DNA of 64,000 nucleotides, taken from contig NZ_CP090959.1 of NCBI RefSeq assembly GCF_024138675.1, positions 3,007,501 through 3,071,500 on the forward strand, read 5' to 3'. The notes below the pieces were generated by a model that saw only the letters and a list, made by a program, of their open reading frames with translations, had not been told where the DNA came from and made no database searches. The stretch is from Simiduia sp. 21SJ11W-1. GTDB lineage: Bacteria; Pseudomonadota; Gammaproteobacteria; Pseudomonadales; Cellvibrionaceae. Position numbers and translations under genes: made by a program. Positions 38,896 through 47,801 of this stretch are shown piece by piece. The stretch's first letter is position 1, and each line of letters begins with the position of its first letter.

Positions 38896-40614
38896 CTAAC
38901 GCTTATTGGCGCAGGTTATGAGTAATTTATGCAATTGCTGTTTTTCTACAGGTTTAGCCAAGTGACCATTCATACCCGCCGCAACACAAAGTTCAATTTC
39001 CTCGCTGAGCACGTGGCCTGTTAACGCAAATATTGTGCACGCTTCCAACGCATGCGACTGCTCGTGCTCACGAATCGCTTTTGCAGCCAGCAGGCCATCC
39101 ATAACCGGCATTTCACAATCCATAAGTATCACTTGAAAGGGCACATTCTTGATGACGGCGTTGAGCGCCTGAGCGCCGTTGGCCACCATTTCGGGTCGGA
39201 TCTGGTAACGCGCAAGCAATCCCTTGATGACCATCTGGTTCACAGAGTCGTCTTCGGCAACCAGTACCCGTAAATGGCTCAAATCAGGCAATACCTCAGA
39301 CGGCGCAATTTCCTGCTTGGGAGCCTGAGTGTCGGCCAGTGGTAACCACAGGGTAAAACAGCTACCCACGCCCACCGTAGAACGCACCTCTATGCGCCCC
39401 CCCATAGCCTCTGCAAGCCCTTTGCAGATGGCCAAGCCAAGGCCGGTGCCGCCAAACTTGCGGTTTACGCTGCTGTCGCCCTGCACGTAGCGGTGGAACA
39501 GGCGCGCAAGCTTGTCTTTGGCAATACCTATACCTGTGTCTTCAATGGCCACTTCCAGGCCTTGGCGCCACCCCAGCCTCACCTGGACTTCGCCTTCACG
39601 GGTAAACTTGAAGGCATTGCTTAACAGATTGACCAGGATTTGGCGCATGCGCGTGCTGTCGCCCTCCACCCATGCGGGCACGGCATCATCTATATCAAGG
39701 TGCAACGCAATGGCACCGGTTCTATGCTGAAAAAGCGCCGCAACCTCATGCACCAATGTGCGTAAATCAACGGGCCTGGCTTCCAGCTCCAACTGCCCCG
39801 CTTCCACCTTGGACCAATCCAGAATATCGTTAATTACGCCCATTAAATGCTGGCCGGAATGGGTAATAATTTGTGCCAGCTGTTGTTGCTCTGCCGTTAA
39901 ACCGGCATCCATCAGTAAATCGGCTACCCCCAACACGCCGTTTAAGGGGTTGCGGATCTCATGAGACATTTGCGCCAGAAATTCACTCTTGCCGCGATTT
40001 GCCTCTTCTGCTGCAGCCATGGCATCTTCCAGTGCCGCCGTGCGCCTTTGCACCCGCAATTCCAGAAATGTCTGGTGCGCGCGCAACTCGTCATTGGCGC
40101 GGGTTAACGCATCATTAAGTTCGTGATTTTCAATTTCGGCCGCAATCCGGCCGGCAAATAATTCAAACAGGCCCTGCACCCTGTCTGGGTGGCGAATTTC
40201 CGTTTTATACAGAGCCACAATCAAGCCCAAACACTTACCAGAACGGTTATATAAAGGTGTTCCTATATACCCTTCTATTTGCATGTCGATCAGTAGCTGA
40301 TCTTTCGGGTAAAGGCTGCAGATATCGCGTGGGTAAACACACACGCTGTTGTCTAGCACATCCTGGCAAGGGGTGTACGCTAGGTCGTACTCCATGTTGT
40401 CGCCCAGCTGGCCTCCGGCGCAAAGTGCCAAAGTTTTTACCCGGGTTTCGCCAGGTAGCAACCGGCTGATGAAGGTGAAGTCTGAGGCGATACAGGTTGC
40501 AAGCTGCTGTGTGATCGCCTGATAGAAATCCTTCCCGGCACTGTTGCCAATGCCTGACATAACCTTCGGGATGGTACTGCGGTAATAATCCAGCTCAACA
40601 ATATTACTGTTCAT
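38896..40614 (-). CDS. GAF-domain hybrid histidine kinase
   Basis: Cytoplasmic hybrid kinase of 572 residues without membrane segments. Order: GAF domain (about 25-170, with LYNRSGKCLGLIVALY), coiled-coil linker, HisKA with MSHEIRNPLNGVLG, HATPase (LVNLLSNAFKFT, DTGIGIAKDKL, GTGLGLAICKGLAEAMGG), and a receiver with AEDDSVNQ and acceptor Asp in VILMDCEMPVMDG. ATG 40614 has GGAGGA eight bases upstream, better than an open TTG/ATG frame beginning 22 codons earlier. Input and partner unknown. Confidence 0.92.
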   Translation of the reverse strand: MNSNIVELDYYRSTIPKVMSGIGNSAGKDFYQAITQQLATCIASDFTFISRLLPGETRVKTLALCAGGQLGDNMEYDLAYTPCQDVLDNSVCVYPRDICSLYPKDQLLIDMQIEGYIGTPLYNRSGKCLGLIVALYKTEIRHPDRVQGLFELFAGRIAAEIENHELNDALTRANDELRAHQTFLELRVQRRTAALEDAMAAAEEANRGKSEFLAQMSHEIRNPLNGVLGVADLLMDAGLTAEQQQLAQIITHSGQHLMGVINDILDWSKVEAGQLELEARPVDLRTLVHEVAALFQHRTGAIALHLDIDDAVPAWVEGDSTRMRQILVNLLSNAFKFTREGEVQVRLGWRQGLEVAIEDTGIGIAKDKLARLFHRYVQGDSSVNRKFGGTGLGLAICKGLAEAMGGRIEVRSTVGVGSCFTLWLPLADTQAPKQEIAPSEVLPDLSHLRVLVAEDDSVNQMVIKGLLARYQIRPEMVANGAQALNAVIKNVPFQVILMDCEMPVMDGLLAAKAIREHEQSHALEACTIFALTGHVLSEEIELCVAAGMNGHLAKPVEKQQLHKLLITCANKR

Positions 40615-40684
40615 CGTATCCTCCAACCACTGGCTTTCCAGTATAGCCAAGCTGACGGCGTTACTCGTTTGCTGGTACAATCTC

Positions 40685-40772
40685 GCCCGCCAAGGGGTGT
40701 CTGGCGCGCCAGACTGAGATGTCTTCGACGAACCCTGGAACCTGATCCGGCTAGCACCGGCGTAGGAATGGG
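40685..40772 (+). promoter_or_regulatory. TPP (thiamin pyrophosphate) riboswitch
   Basis: The conserved THI-box order is visible: closing stem GCCC/GGGC at the ends, GGGGTGTCTGG, ACTGAGAT, then ACCCTGGAACCTGATCCGG and CACCGGCGTAGGAA. It lies about 90 bases before a TonB-receptor gene followed by thiamine-related genes. Binding of TPP should switch off the operon. Confidence 0.93.
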
Positions 40773-40830
40773 CACAAAAGCGATAGCTATCGCCTGATAA
40801 CTTTCCCCACCATCACGTCCTTTGCCGGAT

Positions 40831-40855
40831 CTCAATTTTCCTGTTTGAATTGAGG
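40831..40855 (+). promoter_or_regulatory. Hairpin that can hide the ribosome binding site of the TonB receptor gene
   Basis: CTCAATT at 40831-40837 can pair with AATTGAG at 40848-40854, covering most of the GAGG ribosome site just before ATG 40860. Together with the riboswitch this suggests translational control. A second perfect palindrome (GCGATAGCTATCGC, about 40780-40793) lies between them. Confidence 0.6.
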
Positions 40856-40859
40856 TCCT

Positions 40860-43004
40860 ATGAAACAGCTTTCTCATCACTTGCCACATAGCCTGCTGGC
40901 TGCATCCATTGCCATGAGCTGCGCCAATGCCAGTGCAAACGCACTGGAAGAGGTTACCGTAACGGCAGATTTCCGCGATGTTGCACTCACACAAGTGCCC
41001 GGCAGTATTACCGTTATTAACGCCCAAACCCTGCAAGATGAAAGCGCTCGCCACTTTGAAGATGTGCTTAACAACATTGCCAACCTGAACTGGTCGGGCG
41101 CCACCAGCCGCCCCCGTTACTTCCAGATTCGTGGCGTAGGCGAACAGGAAGACTACCAGGGCGCGCCCAACAGCTCGGTGGGCTTTATGGTTGACGACAT
41201 AGACCTCTCGGGCCTGGGCATGGCCGCCAGCACCTTTGATGTGCAGCAAGCGGAAGTACTACGCGGCCCCCAGGGCACCCGCTTTGGCGCCAACGCAATG
41301 GCCGGCATGATCTACCTGAAAACCAACGACCCTACCGATGCGTTTACTTTCAAAGGCCAGGCCACGCTCGGTGAAGACAACCAGCAAGGCCTGGGTGTTG
41401 CGATTTCCGGGCCGATGACCGATACCCTAAGCTACCGTGTGGCAGTGGAAAACCAGCAACAAGACGGCTACCGCAACAACAAATTTTTAAACCGCACAGA
41501 CACCAATGGCCGCGATGAGCTCACCACCCGCGCCAAATTGCGCTGGGCGCCAAGTGATGCATGGCAAGTTGATCTCAACTACCTCTACGCCAATCTGGAT
41601 AACGGCTACGATGCCTGGACCCTCGACAACAACGGCTTTGACACCCTCACAGATAAACCCGGCGTAGACAGCCAGGAAACCCATGGCGGCAGCCTGAAAA
41701 TTCACTGGGCCGGCGAGCAGTTGCAGGTAACGGCGATTACGTCTGGTACCGATACCGATCACCGCCACGCCTATGACGGCGATTGGGCAAACCCCGCCTA
41801 CTGGGCAAGCAAATCCTGCACGGCCTACGACAGCGACTGGAACGTAATAGGCACTGAACCCTGCGTGTACGACTACATTTGGGATAAACAGGCAAGCCGC
41901 CAAACCCTGAGCCAGGAAGTGCGCCTGGCCTCTACTGCCAACAGCCAATTGTTTAACAACACCGATTGGCTAGTGGGTGTGTATCAACACACACTGGAAG
42001 AAAACAACGATCTCTACTCCGAATACAACACCTGGCCTGATGCGGTTTTACAATCAGACTACCAAGCCACAAACACGGCCGTGTTTGCCCAAACCGATAC
42101 GCAGCTTTCCCGTGCGCTTGCGCTATCGATCGGTGTGCGCAGCGAAACCCGCGATGCCGATTACAGCGATTCCAACAGCGATGCGTTTTCGCCCTCTGAA
42201 TCTATGTGGGGTGGCCACCTGGCGTTGAGCTACAGCCTGAATGATGCGCACACCAGCTACGCCCGCATTGCCCGCGGCTACAAAGCCGGCGGCTTTAACA
42301 TGAGCCTGCCAGCCGCGCTTGCCGATAAAAAGCAATTCGACACCGAAAGCCTGCTGAACTACGAGCTGGGCGTTAAATCCGTTTGGGCAGAGGGGCGCGC
42401 CAGCACCGGCATTACCCTGTTTTACATGAACCGCGAAGATCAGCAGGTCTCGGCCTCGCAGCAAGATCCGGACGACCCGCAACGCTTCGTGTTGTTTACC
42501 GAAAATGCCGGCAACTCCAACAACTACGGGCTTGAAATTGAAGGCCAATTTGCCGCCACCGAAACCCTGGAAGTGTACGGCAGCCTGGGCTACCTGCAGG
42601 CCCAATACGGCGACTACAGCTACCAGGATAAATACGGCAGCCCCGTAGATCTCTCTGGCCGCGACCTCGCCCACGCACCGCGTTACACCTACAGTGCCGG
42701 CATCACCTTCAGGCCTGCAAACGGTTGGTTTGCCAACCTCAACGCCAATGGCAAAAGCGACTTTTACTATTCAGACAGCAACGATTCTACATCTGAAGCC
42801 TTTACGCTAGTCAACGCAAAATTCGGCTACGAAACCGAACAGTGGGCCGCCTACTTATGGGGCCGCAACCTCACCGATGAACGCTACGGTGTACGCGGTT
42901 TTTATTTTGGCAACGAGCCGGATCAGGATTGGGCCGACAAGCAGTACATCCGCTTTGGCGACCCGCGCCAGTTAGGCCTCACCTTTAATCTGAAATTTAA
43001 CTAA
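40860..43004 (+). CDS. TonB-dependent outer-membrane receptor, probably for thiamine
   Basis: Outer-membrane transporter of 714 residues with signal peptide (AASIAMSCANASANA), a TonB box-like start (LEEVTVTADFRDVALTQVPGSITVI), plug domain (VLRGPQGTRFGANAMAGMI) and a beta-barrel ending in the aromatic C-terminal pattern GLTFNLKFN. The TPP riboswitch in its leader and the thiamine-binding, PnuT and kinase genes behind it indicate that thiamine or a precursor is the substrate. This is an inference from context, not from the barrel itself. Confidence 0.9.
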   Translation: MKQLSHHLPHSLLAASIAMSCANASANALEEVTVTADFRDVALTQVPGSITVINAQTLQDESARHFEDVLNNIANLNWSGATSRPRYFQIRGVGEQEDYQGAPNSSVGFMVDDIDLSGLGMAASTFDVQQAEVLRGPQGTRFGANAMAGMIYLKTNDPTDAFTFKGQATLGEDNQQGLGVAISGPMTDTLSYRVAVENQQQDGYRNNKFLNRTDTNGRDELTTRAKLRWAPSDAWQVDLNYLYANLDNGYDAWTLDNNGFDTLTDKPGVDSQETHGGSLKIHWAGEQLQVTAITSGTDTDHRHAYDGDWANPAYWASKSCTAYDSDWNVIGTEPCVYDYIWDKQASRQTLSQEVRLASTANSQLFNNTDWLVGVYQHTLEENNDLYSEYNTWPDAVLQSDYQATNTAVFAQTDTQLSRALALSIGVRSETRDADYSDSNSDAFSPSESMWGGHLALSYSLNDAHTSYARIARGYKAGGFNMSLPAALADKKQFDTESLLNYELGVKSVWAEGRASTGITLFYMNREDQQVSASQQDPDDPQRFVLFTENAGNSNNYGLEIEGQFAATETLEVYGSLGYLQAQYGDYSYQDKYGSPVDLSGRDLAHAPRYTYSAGITFRPANGWFANLNANGKSDFYYSDSNDSTSEAFTLVNAKFGYETEQWAAYLWGRNLTDERYGVRGFYFGNEPDQDWADKQYIRFGDPRQLGLTFNLKFN

Positions 43005-43092
43005 TCGTTAATGCTTTTCAATAACTCGCGCTTTCATCGCGTGAAGGTCAAAAAATAAACAGGGCTCTGCATGCAGCGCCCCTGGAGTGAAT

Positions 43093-43353
43093 ATGAAGCT
43101 GACCGTTGAAATCGCCATGTACCCTTTTCGCGAGGGCTACCTAGACCCAATTAAATGGTTTATTGATCGCCTGGATCAATACCCCAATATCGAGCGCGTC
43201 ACCAATGCCACCGCAACCCAGGTGTGCGGCGATTACCAAGAAGTGATGCACATGCTCGCAACCGAAATGCAAGCGGGCTTTAAGAAATGGGGCAAAGCCG
43301 TGTTTGTGTGCAAGTTTATTGGCGATGCACTCGACCTTTCCTTTCGGCAATAA
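43093..43353 (+). CDS. YkoF-like thiamine/HMP-binding protein
   Basis: Protein of 86 residues with one ferredoxin-like unit of the YkoF/MTH1187 thiamine-binding family (LTVEIAMYPFREGYLDPIKWFIDRLDQY and TNATATQVCGDYQEVMHMLATEM). No signal peptide, so it probably acts in the cytoplasm as thiamine carrier or sensor. GGAG stands five bases before the ATG at 43093; a GTG two codons earlier is possible. Second gene of the TPP-controlled operon. Confidence 0.8.
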   Translation: MKLTVEIAMYPFREGYLDPIKWFIDRLDQYPNIERVTNATATQVCGDYQEVMHMLATEMQAGFKKWGKAVFVCKFIGDALDLSFRQ

Positions 43354-43358
43354 ACACC

Positions 43359-43991
43359 ATGACGGCCCTCACTGAATTTTTAAGCACTGCCTTTCAGCAA
43401 GCCACTAGCCTGGGCATAGCCGAAGCCATTGCCGTGGCACTCGCCATGGCATACATAATATTTGCCATTAAAGAAAGCCTATGGTGCTGGCCGGCGGCAT
43501 TTTTAAGCACCGCCATTTACACCTGGCTGTTTTGGGAAGTGTCGCTGTTAATGGAATCGGTGTTGAACGTTTACTACATGGCCATGGCCGTGTATGGCTA
43601 CTGGCACTGGCGAGCAAATAAAAATGCCCACCAGGATACCAAACCGGTAGTGAGCTGGTCGCTGGCCCGCCACGGTTGGATTATCGGCATAAGCACCCTG
43701 GGCTCAATAATACTCGGCTACCTGATGGCCACCTACACCCAGGCCCACTTCCCCTGGCTGGATGCAGCCACCACCGTATTCGCGGTAGTTACCACGTGGC
43801 TTGTGGCGCAAAAAGTATTGGAGAATTGGCTTTACTGGATTGTGATTGATGCAGCCAGCATTTATTTGTATATCCAAAAAGATCTGATGCTCACCGCCGC
43901 ACTATTTTTAATTTACATTGTGTTGGCTGCAATCGGCTACTTACGCTGGCAAGACACACTGCCCTATAACAGCGATCAGCCCAGCCGTTAA
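43359..43991 (+). CDS. pnuT: PnuT-type thiamine transporter (PnuC family)
   Basis: Inner-membrane transporter of 210 residues with about seven hydrophobic segments and the PnuC-family pattern: IKESLWCWPAAFLSTAIYTWLFWEVSLLMESVLNVYYMAMAVYGYWHW and NWLYWIVIDAASIYLYIQKDLMLTA. PnuT members of this family move thiamine by facilitated diffusion, with trapping by phosphorylation; the riboswitch supports PnuT rather than nicotinamide riboside transport. The ATG starts five bases after the previous stop. Confidence 0.9.
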   Translation: MTALTEFLSTAFQQATSLGIAEAIAVALAMAYIIFAIKESLWCWPAAFLSTAIYTWLFWEVSLLMESVLNVYYMAMAVYGYWHWRANKNAHQDTKPVVSWSLARHGWIIGISTLGSIILGYLMATYTQAHFPWLDAATTVFAVVTTWLVAQKVLENWLYWIVIDAASIYLYIQKDLMLTAALFLIYIVLAAIGYLRWQDTLPYNSDQPSR

Positions 43992-43999
43992 TCAACCTT

Positions 44000-44875
44000 A
44001 TGCACACACCCTTAACAGCCCCACAGCAATGCACACTCGCCAAAGCAGGCTTTGCCCATATTGAATGGGTAGCGCCGCTGTGCGCCGGTACCAGCAACCA
44101 AAATTTTCACATTCGCGCGCGCGGCCGTGAGTGGGTGCTACGCATTAACAACCCGCTCACCGAAGCCCTTTGCCCGCGCGCCAATGAAGTAAGTTGCTGG
44201 CAGTTGGCGGCAGACGCAGGGCTGGCACCGGCGCTTGAGTATGTGAGTGACGATCACGCCATATACATCAGCCAGTTTATTGCGCAAGCCACACCTTGGA
44301 GCGCGCACTACCCACACATTGAAAACGCACCCCAGTTAATAGATGAGCTGCTGCAAAGCCTTGCCAAGCTTGCACTGCCCAAGCACCGGGTAACGCCAAG
44401 CCAGCAGTGGGCGCACTACCGCCAGCTGCTTGAATCACACCCGGCAATGCCTTTGCACTTACAGGCAGAATGCCATCAGGTGCTCTCGCTCAATGACGAG
44501 ATGTTACAGAGCCTTACACGCCTGAGCGAACGTGAAAATACCCGGTTTTGCCACCGCGATCTAAACCCGCACAACCTGCTACTGCACAAAGGGCGGCTCA
44601 TGTGTATAGATTTTGAATACGCCTGCGCAAGCGACCCACGCATGGAATTGGCGGCACTGCTAACCAGCCATACGGCGCTCAATTTTGAACCCGATTTACT
44701 GCACCACCTAGCTGGCACCGCGTCGCAACAGCAACAAGATTTGGCCGATGCCAAGCTATGCTATTGGGTGTTTACCAGCGCGTGGAGTTTATTAATGTGT
44801 GCAGACGGAAAACCGGCCCGCCCATGGCTTGAGGGCGCACTTAAAGAAATAGCGCGGATTATCGGCATCAGATAA
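44000..44875 (+). CDS. Phosphotransferase of the choline/aminoglycoside kinase family, probable thiamine kinase
   Basis: Cytoplasmic kinase of 291 residues with the small-molecule kinase motifs LCAGTSNQNFHIRA (P-loop-like), CHRDLNPHNLLL (catalytic Asp and Asn) and CIDFEYACASDPRMELAALL (metal Asp). In a TPP-regulated operon after PnuT it most likely phosphorylates thiamine to trap it. Choline or another alcohol cannot be excluded from sequence. Starts eight bases after pnuT. Confidence 0.8.
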   Translation: MHTPLTAPQQCTLAKAGFAHIEWVAPLCAGTSNQNFHIRARGREWVLRINNPLTEALCPRANEVSCWQLAADAGLAPALEYVSDDHAIYISQFIAQATPWSAHYPHIENAPQLIDELLQSLAKLALPKHRVTPSQQWAHYRQLLESHPAMPLHLQAECHQVLSLNDEMLQSLTRLSERENTRFCHRDLNPHNLLLHKGRLMCIDFEYACASDPRMELAALLTSHTALNFEPDLLHHLAGTASQQQQDLADAKLCYWVFTSAWSLLMCADGKPARPWLEGALKEIARIIGIR

Positions 44876-45172
44876 GCATCTTGACACCCTACTCTTCTTT
44901 TACGCAGGCGTATGGCAACTTGTGCCCCTAAGCCAATTGCGCCAACCAATGGGCGTATACTGCCAAATATTGTCAAGAACCAAAACAAACCTGACGGCTA
45001 TTACCACGCTCTGCACTAGGTGTTGCGGAATGCCCAACGGGCATATGCGGGGAAGTATTGCCATGGCAGCATCCTTGTCACCATTGATTGAAAGTTCTGT
45101 AACCCTAGCATAACGCTGGCGCAAGCGAAGAGCTGCAATGCGCGCCAAAATGCTTATCTGACTCAAATTATC

Positions 45173-46018
45173 CTAAACAGCGCTCCTATAGCGTTGCTGC
45201 AAATAAGCATACATATGCTCAGTAAAAAAACCGTGCATTAAAAATCGCTGACCCAAGTTCCAGGGGCCCACCAGATAATGAGGATATTTATTATAAGCCA
45301 TCTCGCGCAAGCTATTGTCTCCCACCAGATTACCAATGCGGATGGCAATAGATTGGTCGAGGTTAAAACCATTAATGGCATCACGGTATTCTTCGCGAGT
45401 TAACAACAGACTAAACAGACACATGAACAACGCATGTGAAGTCTCAAAATCAAGGCACTGAGTGAACTTTTCACTCACTTCGAATTTTTCCATATCAATG
45501 CTTTGCCAGCCTTTCCATTTCAGCTCCCCTGCCTCAAGCGGCTGCTCTGGGGGCCTCCAATGACCCAGCTCACTAAACAAACGAAAGAGTTCCTGGTCGT
45601 GCTCAACGAAGCTTGCGCTTATCATATCGGCAATCTTGTTCGGATAGAGGCGCACCGGAGTAAACTCCACCTCGGGGCTGTTTTCAGCAAGAAAGTTGAG
45701 GATATTAGACTCAGTGGCATAGTGGCGTAAAATCAGCAAATTGGCTTCTTTACTTACAAAATGAGTGCAGAACCAGCAGATGAGCCGTTGCAGGGTGACA
45801 TGCGCACTAAACTGCGGAAGCGGCAAGCGCTTAAACAACCAAATCAGGTGCAGTAATACAGCAAAAAAGAACTGCAGTAGCGGCCGCACACTCCAACGCA
45901 ACGGGTTTTGCAGATCTTTTAGCCAGAGATCCAGCGCCGCCTGTTCAATCGGCAGTGAGTTATCGCTGGCAATGGCACGCAGATAGGCACTGTAGCTGGC
46001 TTTTTTATCAGTAGTCAT
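45173..46018 (-). CDS. Unknown 281-residue protein, last gene of the ketosynthase operon
   Basis: Mostly helical protein with one hydrophobic stretch (LLQFFFAVLLHLIWLFKRL, about residues 46-65), so it may attach to the membrane. Notable acidic/His content in ANLLILRHYATESNILNFL and SASFVEHDQELFRLF could hint at a metal site of ferritin-like type, but I do not recognise the family with certainty. It overlaps the end of the diiron-oxidase-like gene by 11 bp, so it is certainly translated with it. A role in the same lipid or small-molecule pathway is inferred from context only. Confidence 0.8.
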   Translation of the reverse strand: MTTDKKASYSAYLRAIASDNSLPIEQAALDLWLKDLQNPLRWSVRPLLQFFFAVLLHLIWLFKRLPLPQFSAHVTLQRLICWFCTHFVSKEANLLILRHYATESNILNFLAENSPEVEFTPVRLYPNKIADMISASFVEHDQELFRLFSELGHWRPPEQPLEAGELKWKGWQSIDMEKFEVSEKFTQCLDFETSHALFMCLFSLLLTREEYRDAINGFNLDQSIAIRIGNLVGDNSLREMAYNKYPHYLVGPWNLGQRFLMHGFFTEHMYAYLQQRYRSAV

Positions 46019-46694
46019 TATCCACCTCTTCCATTTGCAGGCAATATAGCCTGGCCGTCACGCGGGCGGTGCGCACTATCGCAGCCAACTGGGTCGGGCT
46101 TTCGCATAAACGGTTAAGCAGCTTATAAAGCTTTTGCATATGGGCATCATCATTCGCGCCATGGTAGCGCATAAAGCGGGTATAGCTGCCATCACCGCCA
46201 GTAGCCTTGTCGATTTGGGTAGCCCAGTTGTCAGCCATCTTCTGGCCTAGACCTTCAATGATCCACATCGCGCCCACTAAATCGACCGGATTTGGCTGAC
46301 TGGCGCGATACATCAGGAATCCATGCAAGGCTTCGGTACCGATATTGCGCGGTGCGCTTTGAATATCTGCCAAGTTGCCGCCGGCGGCAACAAAGTCGCA
46401 GTCGAGCATTTCGTAATCACGGTGCTCTTCACGGGCGTGGCCGATTATGGTGGATCGCACGTCGCTATAGTCGCGATCAAAGCTAGACGCGCAACGGCTT
46501 ATCCAGCGCGAACCCTCGATTACTTGCTGGCGCCAATTTAAAAGCAGTTGGCAATAGTCGGCTTTACTGAACTGGCCCCGGTCTAACCGCTGCAGCAATG
46601 GCACCCGGCCCAGCTGTCGCTCAAACTCGAACCAAACGCGCATCAGTTCCTGCAAGCACTGCTGGCTCTGCGGACTCAATTCCTGCTCTTTCAT
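46008..46694 (-). CDS. Haem-oxygenase-fold iron-containing redox enzyme (putative diiron oxidase)
   Basis: All-alpha protein of 228 residues that looks like the TenA/HDO superfamily. Possible diiron ligands are in the expected order: E60 in QQVIEGSRW, E90 and H91 in HAREEHRDYEMLD, and D182/H185 in HGANDDAHMQKLY, with E147 in WIIEGLGQK as a further candidate. Enzymes of this fold include UndA (fatty acid to 1-alkene) and others that cleave or desaturate amino or fatty acids. The start abuts the stop of the ketosynthase gene, so substrate supplied by that enzyme is plausible. The reaction is not known. Confidence 0.75.
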   Translation of the reverse strand: MKEQELSPQSQQCLQELMRVWFEFERQLGRVPLLQRLDRGQFSKADYCQLLLNWRQQVIEGSRWISRCASSFDRDYSDVRSTIIGHAREEHRDYEMLDCDFVAAGGNLADIQSAPRNIGTEALHGFLMYRASQPNPVDLVGAMWIIEGLGQKMADNWATQIDKATGGDGSYTRFMRYHGANDDAHMQKLYKLLNRLCESPTQLAAIVRTARVTARLYCLQMEEVDNDY

Positions 46695-47801
46695 TCAGGC
46701 CTCTACGACTGTTAATTGCATATAAGCATTATTAAAGCGCCCACTCTCGGGCACCATACATAAAATAGTATCACCTGGCTGATGCGGCTGACTGGTTCGA
46801 AATTCGTCCAACATGATAAAAATAGAGGCGCAACCAGTATTGCCGCGGCTATACAAATTGGTGTACCACTTGTGCTCGGCAATACCTACACCGGCTCGCT
46901 GCATCATGTCGAAAATTTTACTTTTAAAATAATGAGATGAGTAATGGCATAGTACATGGTCAATATTTTCCGGCTGCACTCGCCCCTCACTGATTAAACG
47001 CAGATAACCGTCTACACCTAACTTGACGATATTTTCCAGCAGGCGAACGTCCTGACGGATTAACAAAGCACCGGCAGCTTCAGCCTCGCCATAGCTGGGG
47101 TAGTCCTGCCAGCTTTTGTGTTGGCTGTCGCCTGCCGGATAGCCAACACTCATACACACCGGATAGGCATCGGCATGGGAGAAGCTACGAATCCAGTCAA
47201 TGCGAAAGCATTTACCACGCGGCTGGGTTTCCAGCAACAAAGCACCTGCACCGTCAGATAGCATCCAGCGTAAAAACTCGGCATTAAAATCGAGCTTGCT
47301 GCCGGCGGCTTCATAGCGGCTGGCTTTAAACAGGCGCGAGGTCAGCTCGCTGGCCACCACCAACGCATTGGATTGTTCGCCAGCTTTCAAGTTAGTAAAG
47401 GCAGCTTTCAAAGCCATCAAACTACTGGAGCAAATGCCGTGACTGCTGTGCAATTCAACGTCACTCAACGCCAGCTCAGCCTGCAACATAGAGCCGAAAC
47501 CAGGCAGCACAATATCCCCCTGACTGGTGGCGGCGCTGAGCATTTTAATCTGGCGTTTGCCTAAAAAGCTGCTGCTCAAGCAGTGCTCTGCGGCTTTGGC
47601 AGCCATAGCAGCATTGGAAATAGTCGTATTGTGATCAGCATCAATTGCATAATGCCGCGTTTGAATACCGTTAGACTGCAAAATACGCCGCCGCAGCCTG
47701 CTAGGTTTACCGTGCACCATACCCAGCAGGGGCTCCATTTCATCGTTAGTGATCGGCGGGCCAGGTAAATAATTGCCACTACTCGTGATGTAAACGCTCA
47801 T
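46695..47801 (-). CDS. FabH/DarB-like beta-ketoacyl synthase III
   Basis: Thiolase-fold condensing enzyme of 368 residues. The active-site triad is present: Cys124 in SSHGICSSSLMAL, His286 in VLCHYSSHYFKS and Asn321 in SRGNTGCASIFIML. The N-terminus (VYITSSGNYLPGPPITNDEM) resembles DarB/StlD and other specialised members rather than the housekeeping FabH. It should condense an activated acyl chain with a second acyl unit. ATG 47801 has GGAG six bases upstream and overlaps the stop of the membrane-protein gene (ATGA). Confidence 0.88.
   Translation of the reverse strand: MSVYITSSGNYLPGPPITNDEMEPLLGMVHGKPSRLRRRILQSNGIQTRHYAIDADHNTTISNAAMAAKAAEHCLSSSFLGKRQIKMLSAATSQGDIVLPGFGSMLQAELALSDVELHSSHGICSSSLMALKAAFTNLKAGEQSNALVVASELTSRLFKASRYEAAGSKLDFNAEFLRWMLSDGAGALLLETQPRGKCFRIDWIRSFSHADAYPVCMSVGYPAGDSQHKSWQDYPSYGEAEAAGALLIRQDVRLLENIVKLGVDGYLRLISEGRVQPENIDHVLCHYSSHYFKSKIFDMMQRAGVGIAEHKWYTNLYSRGNTGCASIFIMLDEFRTSQPHQPGDTILCMVPESGRFNNAYMQLTVVEA

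Noticed and set aside
45110-45165. TAACGCTGGCGCAAGC near the end of the operon as another attC end
   Set aside because: No matching second arm (CTTGTTA-type) is found within 150 bp on either side.
44900-45166. An 88-codon minus-strand frame directly after the ketosynthase operon, and a 63-codon plus-strand frame opposite it
   Set aside because: Neither has a recognised domain, the first would need a TTG start with a marginal ribosome site, and composition is not protein-like. It is left as intergenic DNA.
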